Assembly: GCA_964614215.1 (NCBI GenBank)
Contig: CAZTKP010000042.1
Span: 1 to 17,986, forward strand
Length of the DNA stretch: 17,986 nt
From: CAZTKP01 sp964614215
GTDB lineage: Bacteria; UBP6; UBA1177
Direction of reading: 5' to 3'
The notes beneath the pieces are model-generated. The model ran no database searches, was not told where the DNA came from, and saw only the letters and a program-made list of their open reading frames with translations. Below, piece after piece: positions 6,743 through 14,907 of the stretch. Each line of letters begins with the position of its first letter. Positions within the stretch are counted from its first letter, which is position 1. The position numbers and the translations under genes are program-made.

Positions 6743-9331
6743 TTATAGCGAAATTACTGCACATCCGCCGGAGCTTCCGGAGCCTTCTTTTACACAGTAG
6801 GCGGAACATCCGTCACCATCGACGAGGTTTCCGTCATCACACTGTTCTCCTATGTCAAGGATACCGTCTCCGCATTTCTTTGATGAAGCAGTGTTTCCGG
6901 TGTCACCTGAGTCACTTGTGTCCCCTGTGTTGCCTGTGTTTCCTGTATTTCCAGTATTGCCGCTGTCACCGGCGTCATAGCATTTTGATTTGTCCCATCC
7001 TGAGCAGTCGCTGAGACAGGTTACGTTGCCGTCGGGTGGAACTCCTGCAAAATCACTGCATGGAAGAGTCTCTCCGTCGCAGACTTCATCTGAATCAACA
7101 TTGTTGTTTCCGCAGAGGTCTCCGCCGCCGCCTTCGCAGGTCGAGGTGTCATATCCCCTACAGTCATCTCTGCAGTATGCAACACCATCGGTAAAGCTGC
7201 TGTCTATCATTGTACATGGTCTGTATCCGCCGTCACAAACTTCATCGCCTTCTTTCATATCGTTTCCGCATGAAGCAGTAACTTCTGTCCCTTCAGGTAG
7301 AATTTTTTCTGAAATACATTCATATCCGGATCTTACTTCGTTGTAATCACACTGTGCTATGCATTTTCCTTCGTAACATTCAACTCCGGCACTGTTGTTG
7401 TAGCAATCTGATTTTGTTTCACATTCAGCAGAACAGTATCCGCCGTCCCATCCTTCATCTGTAATACAGTTGGGTGTTTCGGCCGTATTTAGACAGTCAT
7501 CATTGGATGAGCACGCATCTCCAGCTTTTCCTATTCCGCCTGTGCTGCATTCGTTGTCGACAGTTCCGTCACAATCGTCATCACGGTCATATCCGTCGCC
7601 GAAACAGAGATCTATATCCGCAGTCGGAACACATGCGCCGCACGTGCCGTCCTTGGCTCCGTTAACCATTGCATTTGTATCGACAATTCCGAAACCGTAG
7701 CAGGGAGAATGTTCTTTTGAACCGCTTGCAAGCCATTCGTCAGTCTGTACTGTCCAACCACCTTTTGAGCATGTCTTGGATGTTTTAGCAGCCGAAGCTT
7801 TTGCACAGTTCATGATCCCTGAAAAAGTAAGGTCAGGGTTTGCGGCTATCATCAACGCTACTGCTCCGGCTGAAACCGGTGTGGCGGCACTTGTTCCGGC
7901 AAAAACGCTTGTATAGTTAAGATCACTTAAACTGTCACCGTCATATCCGGTAGAATAGTTATATCCGTATGATCCCTGAATATCGGTTGTATAAGCGCCT
8001 GCACCTGCACTGAGGTCGACTTCTGTTCCGAAATTTGAGTAGCTGGCCATTGTTGAAGAAGATTCAAGTGCACTGATGGTCAGCATGTCATTATCTGCAA
8101 GAAAACCTTGATAGGAAGTATTACATCCGTCATTTCCTGCTGCCCACAGGAAGACAGTTCCTTTTCCGCCACGTCCGTTAGTTCTTCCATAGTCAACTGC
8201 GGAAGACTGGTTGCTGTCAGCAGGCGAGGAGATACAGTTGCCGTAGTTATCAGTTCCCTGAGGTCCCCAGCTGTTGTTAACTACCCACGCTCCCTGATCG
8301 ACAGCGTATTCGAGAGCATTCTTTATTGTTGTCGGATAAAGATAGGATCCTATTAATCTGATAGGAATAATAGGGCAGCCCCAGCAGACACCGGCAACTC
8401 CTGTTCCATTATTCCCTTTTGCTCCGGCAAGTCCTGCGCATGAGGTTCCGTGAGGCACTCCCTGATGGTCATCATTGTAAATGTCGGGACTCGGATCGCT
8501 GTCATTAGAGATGTAGTCGTATCCTGAAAGTACGTTGAGGTCAGGATGAGACATGTCCACACCGCTATCGACAATAGCTATCTTGGCGTTGGAACTTTCG
8601 CCTGTTTCAGTGTCCCATGCATACTGAGCAAGGATCTGGGGAAGGTGCCATTGACTTGAATACAGAGGGTCGTTCGGAGTAGTTGATTTGGTTTCATAGT
8701 ACCAGAACCAGTTTGGCTGAGCCCATCTGACAAGATCCTTTTCAACTAGTTTGTTAGCTATTGCAAAAGGATCTGATCCGGTAGGAAGTTTGACAGTAAA
8801 GAAATCCGGATCTCTTTCTGAAGTTTCAACTATTTCGAGGTTGAAAAGATCAAGAATTTCCTCTCTTTTCTCAGTGCTCATGTGTTTTGAGAACTGAAGG
8901 TTCATCATTCCGTCAAGCACAAAAGGCCTCTGCGCATGGTATGTAACGACAGGCCATGCAGGGATATCATTCTCTGCCAGCAGATTTCTCAGCTTTATCC
9001 AGGATTTTCTGTCATTTTCGTCGATCATTACCTTATGTGATTTCACATGCATGTGTGAAAAATCAACGTCTTTGATGACGTTTGTCAGAAGTACGCCGTC
9101 CATTTTAATGCTGCTTAGTCTGTTTAAGTTGACACTGTGAGGAATGGATATCCTGTTGTACTGCTGCAGCAGGTACTGAGGCTTTCCCTGAAAATAATAA
9201 AAAGTATCGTACTTATAATTGTTAAAAGTAACAACCTCACCCAGTTTCGGTTTTTTGAGATCCGATGCGTGGATTAGAAAAAACGTACAGGAGAGCATAA
9301 TCGTGATGAATAAAAACAGCTTTCTGATCAT
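6743..9331 (-). CDS. Secreted subtilisin-like serine protease (S8) with MopE, DUF4215 and GNT-linker modules and C-terminal Gly-Cys tail
   Basis: The 862-residue precursor begins with a signal peptide (MIRKLFLFITIMLSCTFFLIHA). A Cys lies inside it, but hydrophobic residues follow, so type I cleavage is more likely than lipidation. Residues about 25-225 are the propeptide, ending in VRWAQPNW, as in subtilase propeptides. The catalytic triad is D255 (IVDSGVDMSHPDL), H294 (HGTSCAG) and S481 (FAGTSAATPV); the oxyanion Asn lies in AAGND. The C-terminal part carries a MopE-like motif (CFGDGYDRDDDCDGTVDNEC, after residue 580) and several Cys-rich EGF-like stretches. A G-[DN]-T linker (788-814) and a DUF4215 repeat (C820-C846) follow, and the tail is GSSGGCAVISL with Cys857. 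It should act outside the cell, with calcium-binding modules for stability or adhesion. GGAGG lies seven bases before the ATG. It is the first gene of an operon with the PNGase F-like lipoprotein. Confidence 0.92.
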   Translation of the reverse strand: MIRKLFLFITIMLSCTFFLIHASDLKKPKLGEVVTFNNYKYDTFYYFQGKPQYLLQQYNRISIPHSVNLNRLSSIKMDGVLLTNVIKDVDFSHMHVKSHKVMIDENDRKSWIKLRNLLAENDIPAWPVVTYHAQRPFVLDGMMNLQFSKHMSTEKREEILDLFNLEIVETSERDPDFFTVKLPTGSDPFAIANKLVEKDLVRWAQPNWFWYYETKSTTPNDPLYSSQWHLPQILAQYAWDTETGESSNAKIAIVDSGVDMSHPDLNVLSGYDYISNDSDPSPDIYNDDHQGVPHGTSCAGLAGAKGNNGTGVAGVCWGCPIIPIRLIGSYLYPTTIKNALEYAVDQGAWVVNNSWGPQGTDNYGNCISSPADSNQSSAVDYGRTNGRGGKGTVFLWAAGNDGCNTSYQGFLADNDMLTISALESSSTMASYSNFGTEVDLSAGAGAYTTDIQGSYGYNYSTGYDGDSLSDLNYTSVFAGTSAATPVSAGAVALMIAANPDLTFSGIMNCAKASAAKTSKTCSKGGWTVQTDEWLASGSKEHSPCYGFGIVDTNAMVNGAKDGTCGACVPTADIDLCFGDGYDRDDDCDGTVDNECSTGGIGKAGDACSSNDDCLNTAETPNCITDEGWDGGYCSAECETKSDCYNNSAGVECYEGKCIAQCDYNEVRSGYECISEKILPEGTEVTASCGNDMKEGDEVCDGGYRPCTMIDSSFTDGVAYCRDDCRGYDTSTCEGGGGDLCGNNNVDSDEVCDGETLPCSDFAGVPPDGNVTCLSDCSGWDKSKCYDAGDSGNTGNTGNTGNTGDTSDSGDTGNTASSKKCGDGILDIGEQCDDGNLVDGDGCSAYCVKEGSGSSGGCAVISL
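6890..6970 (-). repeat. Low-complexity G-[DN]-T linker in the S8 protease
   Basis: Residues 788-814 read as nine tripeptides, mostly Gly-Asn-Thr or Gly-Asp-Thr with Asp-Ser variants. This is the same kind of nine-base repeat as in the lipoprotein at 9607-10734. It probably serves as a flexible spacer between Cys-rich modules. Confidence 0.8.
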
Positions 9332-9461
9332 TAAAGAACCTCCGCAAATATTTTAATTTAATAACTTCAATAAACACCAAAACAACCTGAAACTTCAGCA
9401 ATTAATGTTCCTGACTTTTTTTGTTAATTATTTCAGGCCACAGCAAAAGAGCTAACATTCA

Positions 9462-9488
9462 ATTATACACAATCCCTATTAAAATCAA
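9462..9488 (-). promoter_or_regulatory. Putative promoter of the S8 protease/PNGase F-like operon
   Basis: On the minus strand, TTGATT (9488-9483) and TATAAT (9467-9462) are separated by 15 bases. The -10 is perfect; the -35 and the spacing are suboptimal. The leader to the ATG at 9331 would be about 125 bases. No other good leftward promoter is seen in the 9341-9606 divergent region. Confidence 0.45.
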
Positions 9489-9520
9489 GCGCTAATTGAG
9501 ATACGACAGTTTTTTTTTGC

Positions 9521-9548
9521 TTGACAGAAGAGGACGGACGGGTAAAAT
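9521..9548 (+). promoter_or_regulatory. Promoter of the GDT-repeat lipoprotein gene
   Basis: TTGACA (9521-9526) and TAAAAT (9543-9548) are separated by 16 bases. The predicted start is near 9555, with a leader of about 50 bases ending in GGAGG (9595-9599), seven bases before the ATG. Confidence 0.65.
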
Positions 9549-9606
9549 CCGCGGGTGTTATTCGATTTTTGGTTTAATGCCATTTTACAATTTTGGAGGT
9601 AATGTA

Positions 9607-10734
9607 ATGAAAAAAGTTTTACTAGCTGTAATGGCTGTCATGGCTATTTTTGCTTTCACAAGCTGTGGAGAAGATGAAGTTTCTGCTTGTACAGCAGGTG
9701 AGTACAAATGTTTTCAGGATGCTTCACACATTTGTGAGGACGGTGTATGGAAAAAGGTTGAAGATTGTGGAGCAGGACAGTGTAATGAAGCTACCGGAAA
9801 GTGTGGCGGAGAAAGTGGTGACACAGGTGATACTGGCAACACAGGCAACACAGGTGACACAGGCAACACAGGTGACACAGGTAATACTGGCGATACTGGC
9901 AACACAGGTGACACAGGTAATACTGGCAACACCGGTGATACAGGTGATACAGCAGCAGGATGTGAAGATATCTTCATCTGTATGAACGGTTGCAGCGATG
10001 GCGACGAGGCTTGCATGCAGGCTTGTTACGATGCCGGAAGTGCTCAGGGACAGGCTGACTATAATGCATGGGCAACATGCTTCAACGCTAACTGCGCAAG
10101 TGATACAACTGCACAGTGTTCAGTTGATAACTGTCCTACTGAGTCAGAAAAATGTGGAATTTCAGCTGGTGAAGAAGGAGATCCTAGCTATAAATCTCCT
10201 TACGGAAGTGCAAACCTTACAGGTAACTTCACATACATCCTTACAAATGAGACCCAGCTTGAACAGACCATGATTGTAATGGATTACTTTGCAAAGGGAA
10301 CTCTTGGAAACGGAACGATCGAAGCTACGGGCGCAGAAGGCGCATACAGCTACTCTGCTTATATAGAAGATTCTTCAGGAAATATTCTTCAGATAGTACA
10401 GACTCCTTATGCTAATCAGGGACAGACAACTCTTAATCCCCTTGCTTTTCTTATAATTCCTGCTGATGCTTCTCCGGGAACTCTCAAGATGGGACTTACA
10501 CAGGACGATACAGTTCAGATGTTTGTTGTTGATACAGATGCATCAGGAAACGTAAGCTGTTACCACGCATTCGGTATCGGTGATATTAACCTTACAGGAA
10601 TCAACACTGCTGCAGGCGCAGCCGGAAACGTTGGTTTCACAGGAACAGTTGAGCTTTACAGCCCGAAAAACTGCCCGCTTTACGGTGGCGACATTTCAGG
10701 TGACCTTGGTGTAACTGTTTGTCCGGCTAGATAA
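9607..10734 (+). CDS. Lipoprotein with fifteen tandem Gly-[Asp/Asn]-Thr repeats and a beta-rich C-terminal domain, function unknown
   Basis: The start at 9607 is supported by GGAGG seven bases upstream and by the lipoprotein signal MKKVLLAVMAVMAIFAFTSC (Cys20). The frame stays open upstream to 9496, but that would place the promoter inside the gene. The product is 375 residues. A short Cys-containing segment (CTAGEYKC through CNEATGKC) follows the anchor. Next come fifteen GDT/GNT units and a Cys-rich part (CEDIFICMNGCSDGDEACMQ onward) whose spacing resembles Cys motifs in myxobacterial lipoproteins. About 170 residues rich in Gly, Thr and beta-type sequence complete the protein (GNFTYILTNETQLEQTMIVM to GDLGVTVCPAR). 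No enzyme motif is recognised. It is a single-gene transcript with its own promoter and strong terminator, which suggests a fairly abundant outer-membrane or surface protein. Confidence 0.8.
   Translation: MKKVLLAVMAVMAIFAFTSCGEDEVSACTAGEYKCFQDASHICEDGVWKKVEDCGAGQCNEATGKCGGESGDTGDTGNTGNTGDTGNTGDTGNTGDTGNTGDTGNTGNTGDTGDTAAGCEDIFICMNGCSDGDEACMQACYDAGSAQGQADYNAWATCFNANCASDTTAQCSVDNCPTESEKCGISAGEEGDPSYKSPYGSANLTGNFTYILTNETQLEQTMIVMDYFAKGTLGNGTIEATGAEGAYSYSAYIEDSSGNILQIVQTPYANQGQTTLNPLAFLIIPADASPGTLKMGLTQDDTVQMFVVDTDASGNVSCYHAFGIGDINLTGINTAAGAAGNVGFTGTVELYSPKNCPLYGGDISGDLGVTVCPAR
9817..9951 (+). repeat. Tandem nine-base repeat, 15 units, encoding Gly-[Asp/Asn]-Thr
   Basis: The 135 bases consist of fifteen units of the type GG(T/C)-(G/A)A(C/T)-AC(A/T/C). 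They alternate between GDT and GNT. Each unit is in frame, so loss or gain of units by slippage would change linker length without breaking the gene. The near-identical units (for example GGTGACACA and GGCAACACA) suggest recent expansion. Confidence 0.95.
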
Positions 10735-10756
10735 TTCTTATCTGCTGAATTTTATG

Positions 10757-10783
10757 CCCCGGCTCCGGCCGGGGTTTTTTTTT
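10757..10783 (+). terminator. Strong rho-independent terminator
   Basis: CCCCGGC (10757-10763) and GCCGGGG (10768-10774) form a perfect seven-base-pair stem around TCCG, followed by nine T residues (10775-10783). It ends the GDT-repeat lipoprotein gene 23 bases after its stop. Confidence 0.93.
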
Positions 10784-10809
10784 GTCATTTAAATTCTTTT
10801 ATGTAATAT
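10782..10809 (+). promoter_or_regulatory. Putative promoter of the AMMECR1-like/M24/PldB operon
   Basis: TTGTCA (10782-10787) directly follows the terminator T-tract, and TAATAT (10804-10809) lies 16 bases further on. Transcription would start near 10816, giving a leader of about 40 bases with AGGGAG at 10841-10846. Confidence 0.45.
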
Positions 10810-10853
10810 CTCTAGCGAGAAAACTGTTTAATAAGTTATCAGGGAGAATCATT

Positions 10854-12974
10854 TTGAAAAAGATCTTACTTGCTTTTTTTATCTTAGCACTTTTAGCTTC
10901 ATGTAAGTTTTCAGGGACGACTTCAGCGTCTCAGGACGTGATGCCTGAGGGATTTAGGGGTAACCTCGAAGGACTTGTTGTCGGTATCCCCAGACCCCAG
11001 GGTTCAGGCCTTTCAGAGGTAAGGACAGTGTTTTCAACTGATGAGGTGAAACATGCTGTAAGAGGTTTCTGGATCTCAAAACCGGGTGGTAAAAAAGTGG
11101 ATGCGCATTTTATCTGGTTTGATCCTGAGGGTAAAGTCGCATATGAAAAGATATTTAATATTGATCCGACATGGAAGAGGACGACCATTCATTACAGAGG
11201 GCAGGCTCCTTTAAAAGCCGGAGATTGGAAAATTGCGGTTAAGGTCAATGATGAATATCTGGGCAAAATAGACTTCAAGGTGGTCAGAGATTCATCGAAG
11301 ATACCTCTTAAGGCTCAGATAAAAGCTTTTAAATCAGAACAGATCACGATCAACGAAGCTCATTTTCTTGCCGAAAAACTTAGAGACTATGCTGACGGAA
11401 AGATAGATAAGGAAAGTCTTATAAAAGATATTCCTGAAAATATGGCGGCAAGAAAGGTAGGCCTTGCCGTAAGCGTTTTCAGAAATGGAGAACTCAAAGA
11501 CATAGCTTTCTCTTCAGCAAAGGAACTTACATCTTCAGTAAAAGGGATAATTTCCATGATAAAACCGGCCAAAGAGGGTGGCGCTTCTGTAGAGCTGAGC
11601 ATAATCCATTCAGGAATAAAGATATCTCCATCCAAACATGTTGTGACTACGAAAATGAGACAGAATATGGGTTTTTCCGTAAATAAAAATGGAAAGACAG
11701 CAGCGATACTGCCGACTCAGATCGCAAGAAAGCAGTATGGAGATGCCACAACTCTTCTGAGACAGCTTTCAATAGATGCGGGAATGGGAGAGGATGGATG
11801 GAAAGGCGCTGAACTGACAGCTTTTATGACACAGGACTTTGTGCTGGCTAAGGATATGACAGAAACAAAGGAGCTTGCATATTCAAGAACGGTCGTTCCC
11901 ATTGATTCGGTAACTAGAGATGATATGGTGAAGAGTGTCGATCTGGCAATAGACTGGTATCTGAAGAATCAGCTTTCCGACGGCAGGTATATGTACACAT
12001 TCTTTCCGTCAAAGGATTTTGAACCTAACGATGACTGGGCTCTGAGAAATCTTAACGGTATTTTTGTTCTTGCAGAAATCGCAAAGGATAAGAACAATGA
12101 GAAACTTCTTGCCAGTGTTAGGAAAGTTATTGAGACTTTCAGAGAGGCTCTTGTTGAGAAAGAAGGAATAAAGTATCTTGACTGGAAAAAACACAGACCT
12201 GTTTCAAGTATCGCCGGGACTGCTTTTCTTCTCGGTGCCATGGTTGCGCTTAATATTCCTGATTATAAGGACGATATGAGAAAGATGGCGGATGCCATTA
12301 TTTCTCTGCAGGAAGATAATGGAAAGTTGAAAACTGATTTTTACAGACCTCTCAGAGATATTGACCAGCTTTACTATCCGGGAGAGACGTTGCTCGCTAT
12401 GATCCGTTACTACAAACTTTCTAAGTATGAGCCTGCAAAGAAGATGGTGGAGAAAGCTTTCCCGTTCTATCTTGAGTTCTGGGATGACAATAAGGACGGC
12501 CCATTTGTTCCTTGGCAGATAAGAGCATATCAGGAACTTTATCAGGTTTCTCCCGAAAAGAAGTATGCGGACTATGTTTTTGATCTTATGGACTGGATGA
12601 TAAAACGTTATAAACCTGTAACGGCTGAAGCCGGTCCGGGAAGAGAAGGTGCCTTTTCGACTCAGTTCGCTTCAACGGCAGTTTATTCTGAAGGTCTTTC
12701 ACAGGCTTATGCTCTTGCACTTGAAGTCAAAGATAAAAAACGCATAAAACTTTATGGAAAGACACTGAAAGGAACTCTTGGCTATCTTCTTGGACTTCAG
12801 TTTAAGAAGGAAGACACATACTGGATAAAAAGGCCTGAAAAAGTAATAGGTGCAACCGCTTTAAGACCTGACATCAATGAACTGAGGCTCGATGCGACAT
12901 ACCATGCTATTTCAGCTATTCATTATTCCACGAAGCTTATGAGTGAAAAGCACTGGAACTCAATTGTGAGGTAG
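10854..12974 (+). CDS. Lipoprotein with degenerate AMMECR1-like domain and C-terminal alpha/alpha-toroid-like domain
   Basis: The start is a TTG at 10854, seven bases after AGGGAG. It gives (M)KKILLAFFILALLASC, a clear lipoprotein signal with Cys17. An upstream in-frame TTG at 10782 sits on the terminator and promoter and is rejected. The product is 706 residues. Residues about 50-150 look like a beta-sandwich (DAHFIWFDPEGKVAYEKIFN, KAGDWKIAVKVN). Residues about 200-335 follow the order of an AMMECR1 domain: SVFRNGELK, then MGFSVNKNGKTAAILPTQ, then LLRQLSIDAGMGEDGWKGAE. The conserved LRGCIG hexapeptide is replaced by LKDIAF. Residues about 345-700 are helical and Trp/Tyr-rich (AIDWYLKNQLSDGRYMYTF, GTAFLLGAMVAL, YYPGETLLAMIRYYKL). 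This pattern resembles an (alpha/alpha)6 toroid of the glycosidase, lyase or terpene-cyclase type. The domain reading is by eye; the activity is unknown. It is the first gene of an operon with an M24 peptidase, separated by three bases. Confidence 0.72.
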   Translation: MKKILLAFFILALLASCKFSGTTSASQDVMPEGFRGNLEGLVVGIPRPQGSGLSEVRTVFSTDEVKHAVRGFWISKPGGKKVDAHFIWFDPEGKVAYEKIFNIDPTWKRTTIHYRGQAPLKAGDWKIAVKVNDEYLGKIDFKVVRDSSKIPLKAQIKAFKSEQITINEAHFLAEKLRDYADGKIDKESLIKDIPENMAARKVGLAVSVFRNGELKDIAFSSAKELTSSVKGIISMIKPAKEGGASVELSIIHSGIKISPSKHVVTTKMRQNMGFSVNKNGKTAAILPTQIARKQYGDATTLLRQLSIDAGMGEDGWKGAELTAFMTQDFVLAKDMTETKELAYSRTVVPIDSVTRDDMVKSVDLAIDWYLKNQLSDGRYMYTFFPSKDFEPNDDWALRNLNGIFVLAEIAKDKNNEKLLASVRKVIETFREALVEKEGIKYLDWKKHRPVSSIAGTAFLLGAMVALNIPDYKDDMRKMADAIISLQEDNGKLKTDFYRPLRDIDQLYYPGETLLAMIRYYKLSKYEPAKKMVEKAFPFYLEFWDDNKDGPFVPWQIRAYQELYQVSPEKKYADYVFDLMDWMIKRYKPVTAEAGPGREGAFSTQFASTAVYSEGLSQAYALALEVKDKKRIKLYGKTLKGTLGYLLGLQFKKEDTYWIKRPEKVIGATALRPDINELRLDATYHAISAIHYSTKLMSEKHWNSIVR

Positions 12975-12977
12975 AAA

Positions 12978-14144
12978 ATGCGTCTTTTTGACAGGAATGA
13001 ACTGAAACTCAGGGCGGAAAGATTTGCTAAGCAGCTTACAAGATTCAGTGTCGACACAGCTGTAATAACGTCGAATATGGATCTTTTCTATTTTACGGGA
13101 TCTGTTCAGAAGGGCACTTTTGTGGTCAATTCTTCGGGGGAGACCGCGTATTTTGTCAAGAAGAACTTCGAAAGAGCTCAGAAGGAATCTGCTCTTGATG
13201 TAATGCCCTGGGATACCGAAGATATAAAGAAAACAATTCAGGGGACATGGGCTGTGCCTATGGATATTACGACTCTGGCGGAACATGTGTTTCTGAAAAA
13301 AAAGCTCGGTCTAAGTAGTGATGCTGCCGACTGTTCTCTGCCGCTTGCTCTGACAAAGATGAAAAAATCTGATCTTGAGATCGACCTGATGAAAAAAGCG
13401 GCGGACATCAATATTAAGGTCATGAACCATGCCAAAAACGTTTTTGTAAAGGGAATGACCGACATTGAGATGCAGGCTGAGATAGAGTCCTATGCAAAAA
13501 GGCAGTGCGGTCATCAGGGACTTTTCTGGGTTAGAGGAGCCAACATGGAGGCTTCGATGGGGCTTGTCGTTACAGGCACATCAGCCTTAGAGCCAACCTA
13601 TACGGATTTTCCTATCGGAGGAGAAGGCCTTTCTCCGGCTGTTGCTCAGGGCGCTGCCGGGAAAAAGATCACAGATAGTTTTGTGATCGATTTTATAGGT
13701 TCAAGTTACGGATACTGTGCCGACAGCACCAGAACTTTCTTTATAGGTGATCCTGATAAGAAAATTGCTCAGACTTATACTGAATTGAACGAACTTCTTT
13801 CTATGATCGTTGAAAAAACGGTTCCGGGAATTACCGGCGAAGAGGTCTACAGCTTTGCGATGGAGCAGGTCGAAAAGAAAAGCTGGAAGGACAATTTCAT
13901 GGGCTACCATCAGAAAGTGAAGTTCATAGCTCACGGAATAGGAACTGAGGTGAATCAGCTTCCCGTTATGGCTCCCAGGCAGAAAATACCTTATGAGAAC
14001 GGGATGTGTATTGCGATCGAACCGAAGATCTTTCTTCCTGATCTGGGTGTTGTCGGAATAGAGAACACCTACCTTATGAAAGACGGACATCTTGAATCTC
14101 TTACAGGGTGCTGTCAGAATATTGACGACTATATAATAAAATAA
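12978..14144 (+). CDS. M24-family metallopeptidase (Xaa-Pro aminopeptidase/dipeptidase-like)
   Basis: The 388-residue protein has a creatinase-like N-terminal part (about 1-130, including SNMDLFYFTG) and a pita-bread catalytic domain. All five dinuclear metal ligands of M24 enzymes can be placed: D238 (FVIDFIG), D249 (YCADSTRTF), H319 (IAHGIGTEVNQLP), E348 (IAIEPKIFLPD) and E362 (GIENTYL). It should therefore be active. The family usually removes an N-terminal residue before Pro or splits Xaa-Pro dipeptides; specificity cannot be read here. No signal peptide is present, so it is cytoplasmic. The ATG at 12978 follows GAGGT, which overlaps the upstream stop codon, and only three bases separate the genes, so translation is probably coupled. 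The next gene starts two bases after its stop. Confidence 0.88.
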   Translation: MRLFDRNELKLRAERFAKQLTRFSVDTAVITSNMDLFYFTGSVQKGTFVVNSSGETAYFVKKNFERAQKESALDVMPWDTEDIKKTIQGTWAVPMDITTLAEHVFLKKKLGLSSDAADCSLPLALTKMKKSDLEIDLMKKAADINIKVMNHAKNVFVKGMTDIEMQAEIESYAKRQCGHQGLFWVRGANMEASMGLVVTGTSALEPTYTDFPIGGEGLSPAVAQGAAGKKITDSFVIDFIGSSYGYCADSTRTFFIGDPDKKIAQTYTELNELLSMIVEKTVPGITGEEVYSFAMEQVEKKSWKDNFMGYHQKVKFIAHGIGTEVNQLPVMAPRQKIPYENGMCIAIEPKIFLPDLGVVGIENTYLMKDGHLESLTGCCQNIDDYIIK

Positions 14145-14146
14145 AC

Positions 14147-14858
14147 ATGGAATTTAAAAGTCCTGTTGACGGTTTAAAGATCGATTTTTCGGTCTATGAA
14201 GCTGAAAATGAAAAGGTCAGGATGCTCTTTCTTACAGGAAGGGCTGAATATTACAGAAAATACGAATTTCTGTTCACAATGCTTAACGATGAAGGGATCA
14301 CTGTCTATGCGATGGACCACCGGGGTCAGGGACATAGCGGCAGAATGCTCAAAGATCCCCAGGTGGGTCATGTGGAGAAATTCTCTCATTTTGTTGATGA
14401 TGCTGAATTTTTTTTAACGAACTATGTTCTCAAAGATAAAGATGAGCATGTTCCGGTTCTTAGTCTTTCCCATTCAATGGGAGGAGCTGTCTCTATCCTT
14501 CTTGGCTTAAGGAAAGATTATTTTAATAAAATGGTCTTCACGTCTCCGATGTGGGGAATAAACACTGGCCTGATAGGTAATAGTTTAGCGTGCCTGATAA
14601 GCAGGATATCCTGTTCTATCGGTAAAGCTGATGATTTTGTTATAGGTACAGGTCCTGANNNNNNNNNNNNNNNNNNNNNNNNNNNNNNNNNNNNNNNNNN
14701 NNNNNNNNNNNNNNNNNNNNNNNNNNNNNNNNNNNNNNNNNNNNNNNNNNNNNNNNNNGAAAATTGTTGTTGAAGGTGCTTTTCACGAGCTTTTAAACGA
14801 ATCTGAAGAGATCTTTGAAAAAGTGTTCTCCCAAATGATTTCATTTGTGAAAAAATGA
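14147..14858 (+). CDS. pldB: Lysophospholipase L2 (PldB)-like alpha/beta hydrolase, interrupted by an assembly gap
   Basis: The sequence before the gap (about 170 residues) reads as an alpha/beta hydrolase close to PldB: LTGRAEYYRKYEFLFTMLND, then AMDHRGQGHSGRMLKDPQVG, then LSHSMGGAVSILLG with the nucleophile Ser. After the gap, the frame starting at 14760 reads KIVVEGAFHELLNESEEIFE to a TGA at 14858. GAFHELLNE carries the expected catalytic His (family form GxxHEILNE). The enzyme should hydrolyse lysophospholipids or monoacylglycerols to release a fatty acid. The two halves lie in different coordinate frames, so the 100 N are not the true gap length; the missing part is a multiple of three and probably longer. 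The coding part in frame with the start appears to stop at 14773, but this is an artefact. There is no SD at the ATG and the gap to the M24 gene is two bases, so translation is probably coupled. Confidence 0.82.
14659..14758. other. Assembly gap (100 N) inside the PldB-like gene
   Basis: A run of exactly 100 N, a usual placeholder for a gap of unknown size. PldB-type proteins are usually over 300 residues, but only about 205 are visible here. Confidence 0.98.
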
Positions 14859-14907
14859 TAGAAATATCTGTCTTTTTATTGAAATAGTAGTGTTTTTATT
14901 TTATATC

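Noticed and set aside
6743..9331. Lipoprotein reading of the S8 protease signal peptide (Cys15 in MLSC)
   Set aside because: The Cys is followed by more hydrophobic residues (TFFLIHA), and position -3 is Met, so a type I cleavage after IHA fits better.
9496..9606. N-terminal extension of the GDT-repeat lipoprotein from a TTG at 9496
   Set aside because: It would place the TTGACA/TAAAAT promoter inside the gene and bury the lipoprotein signal 37 residues in.
9817..9951. CRISPR-like tandem array
   Set aside because: The units are nine bases with no spacers and encode an in-frame tripeptide, so this is a coding repeat.
10782..10853. N-terminal extension of the AMMECR1-like lipoprotein from a TTG at 10782
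   Set aside because: This start lies in the T-tract of the preceding terminator. The TTG at 10854 has an SD and begins a standard lipoprotein signal.
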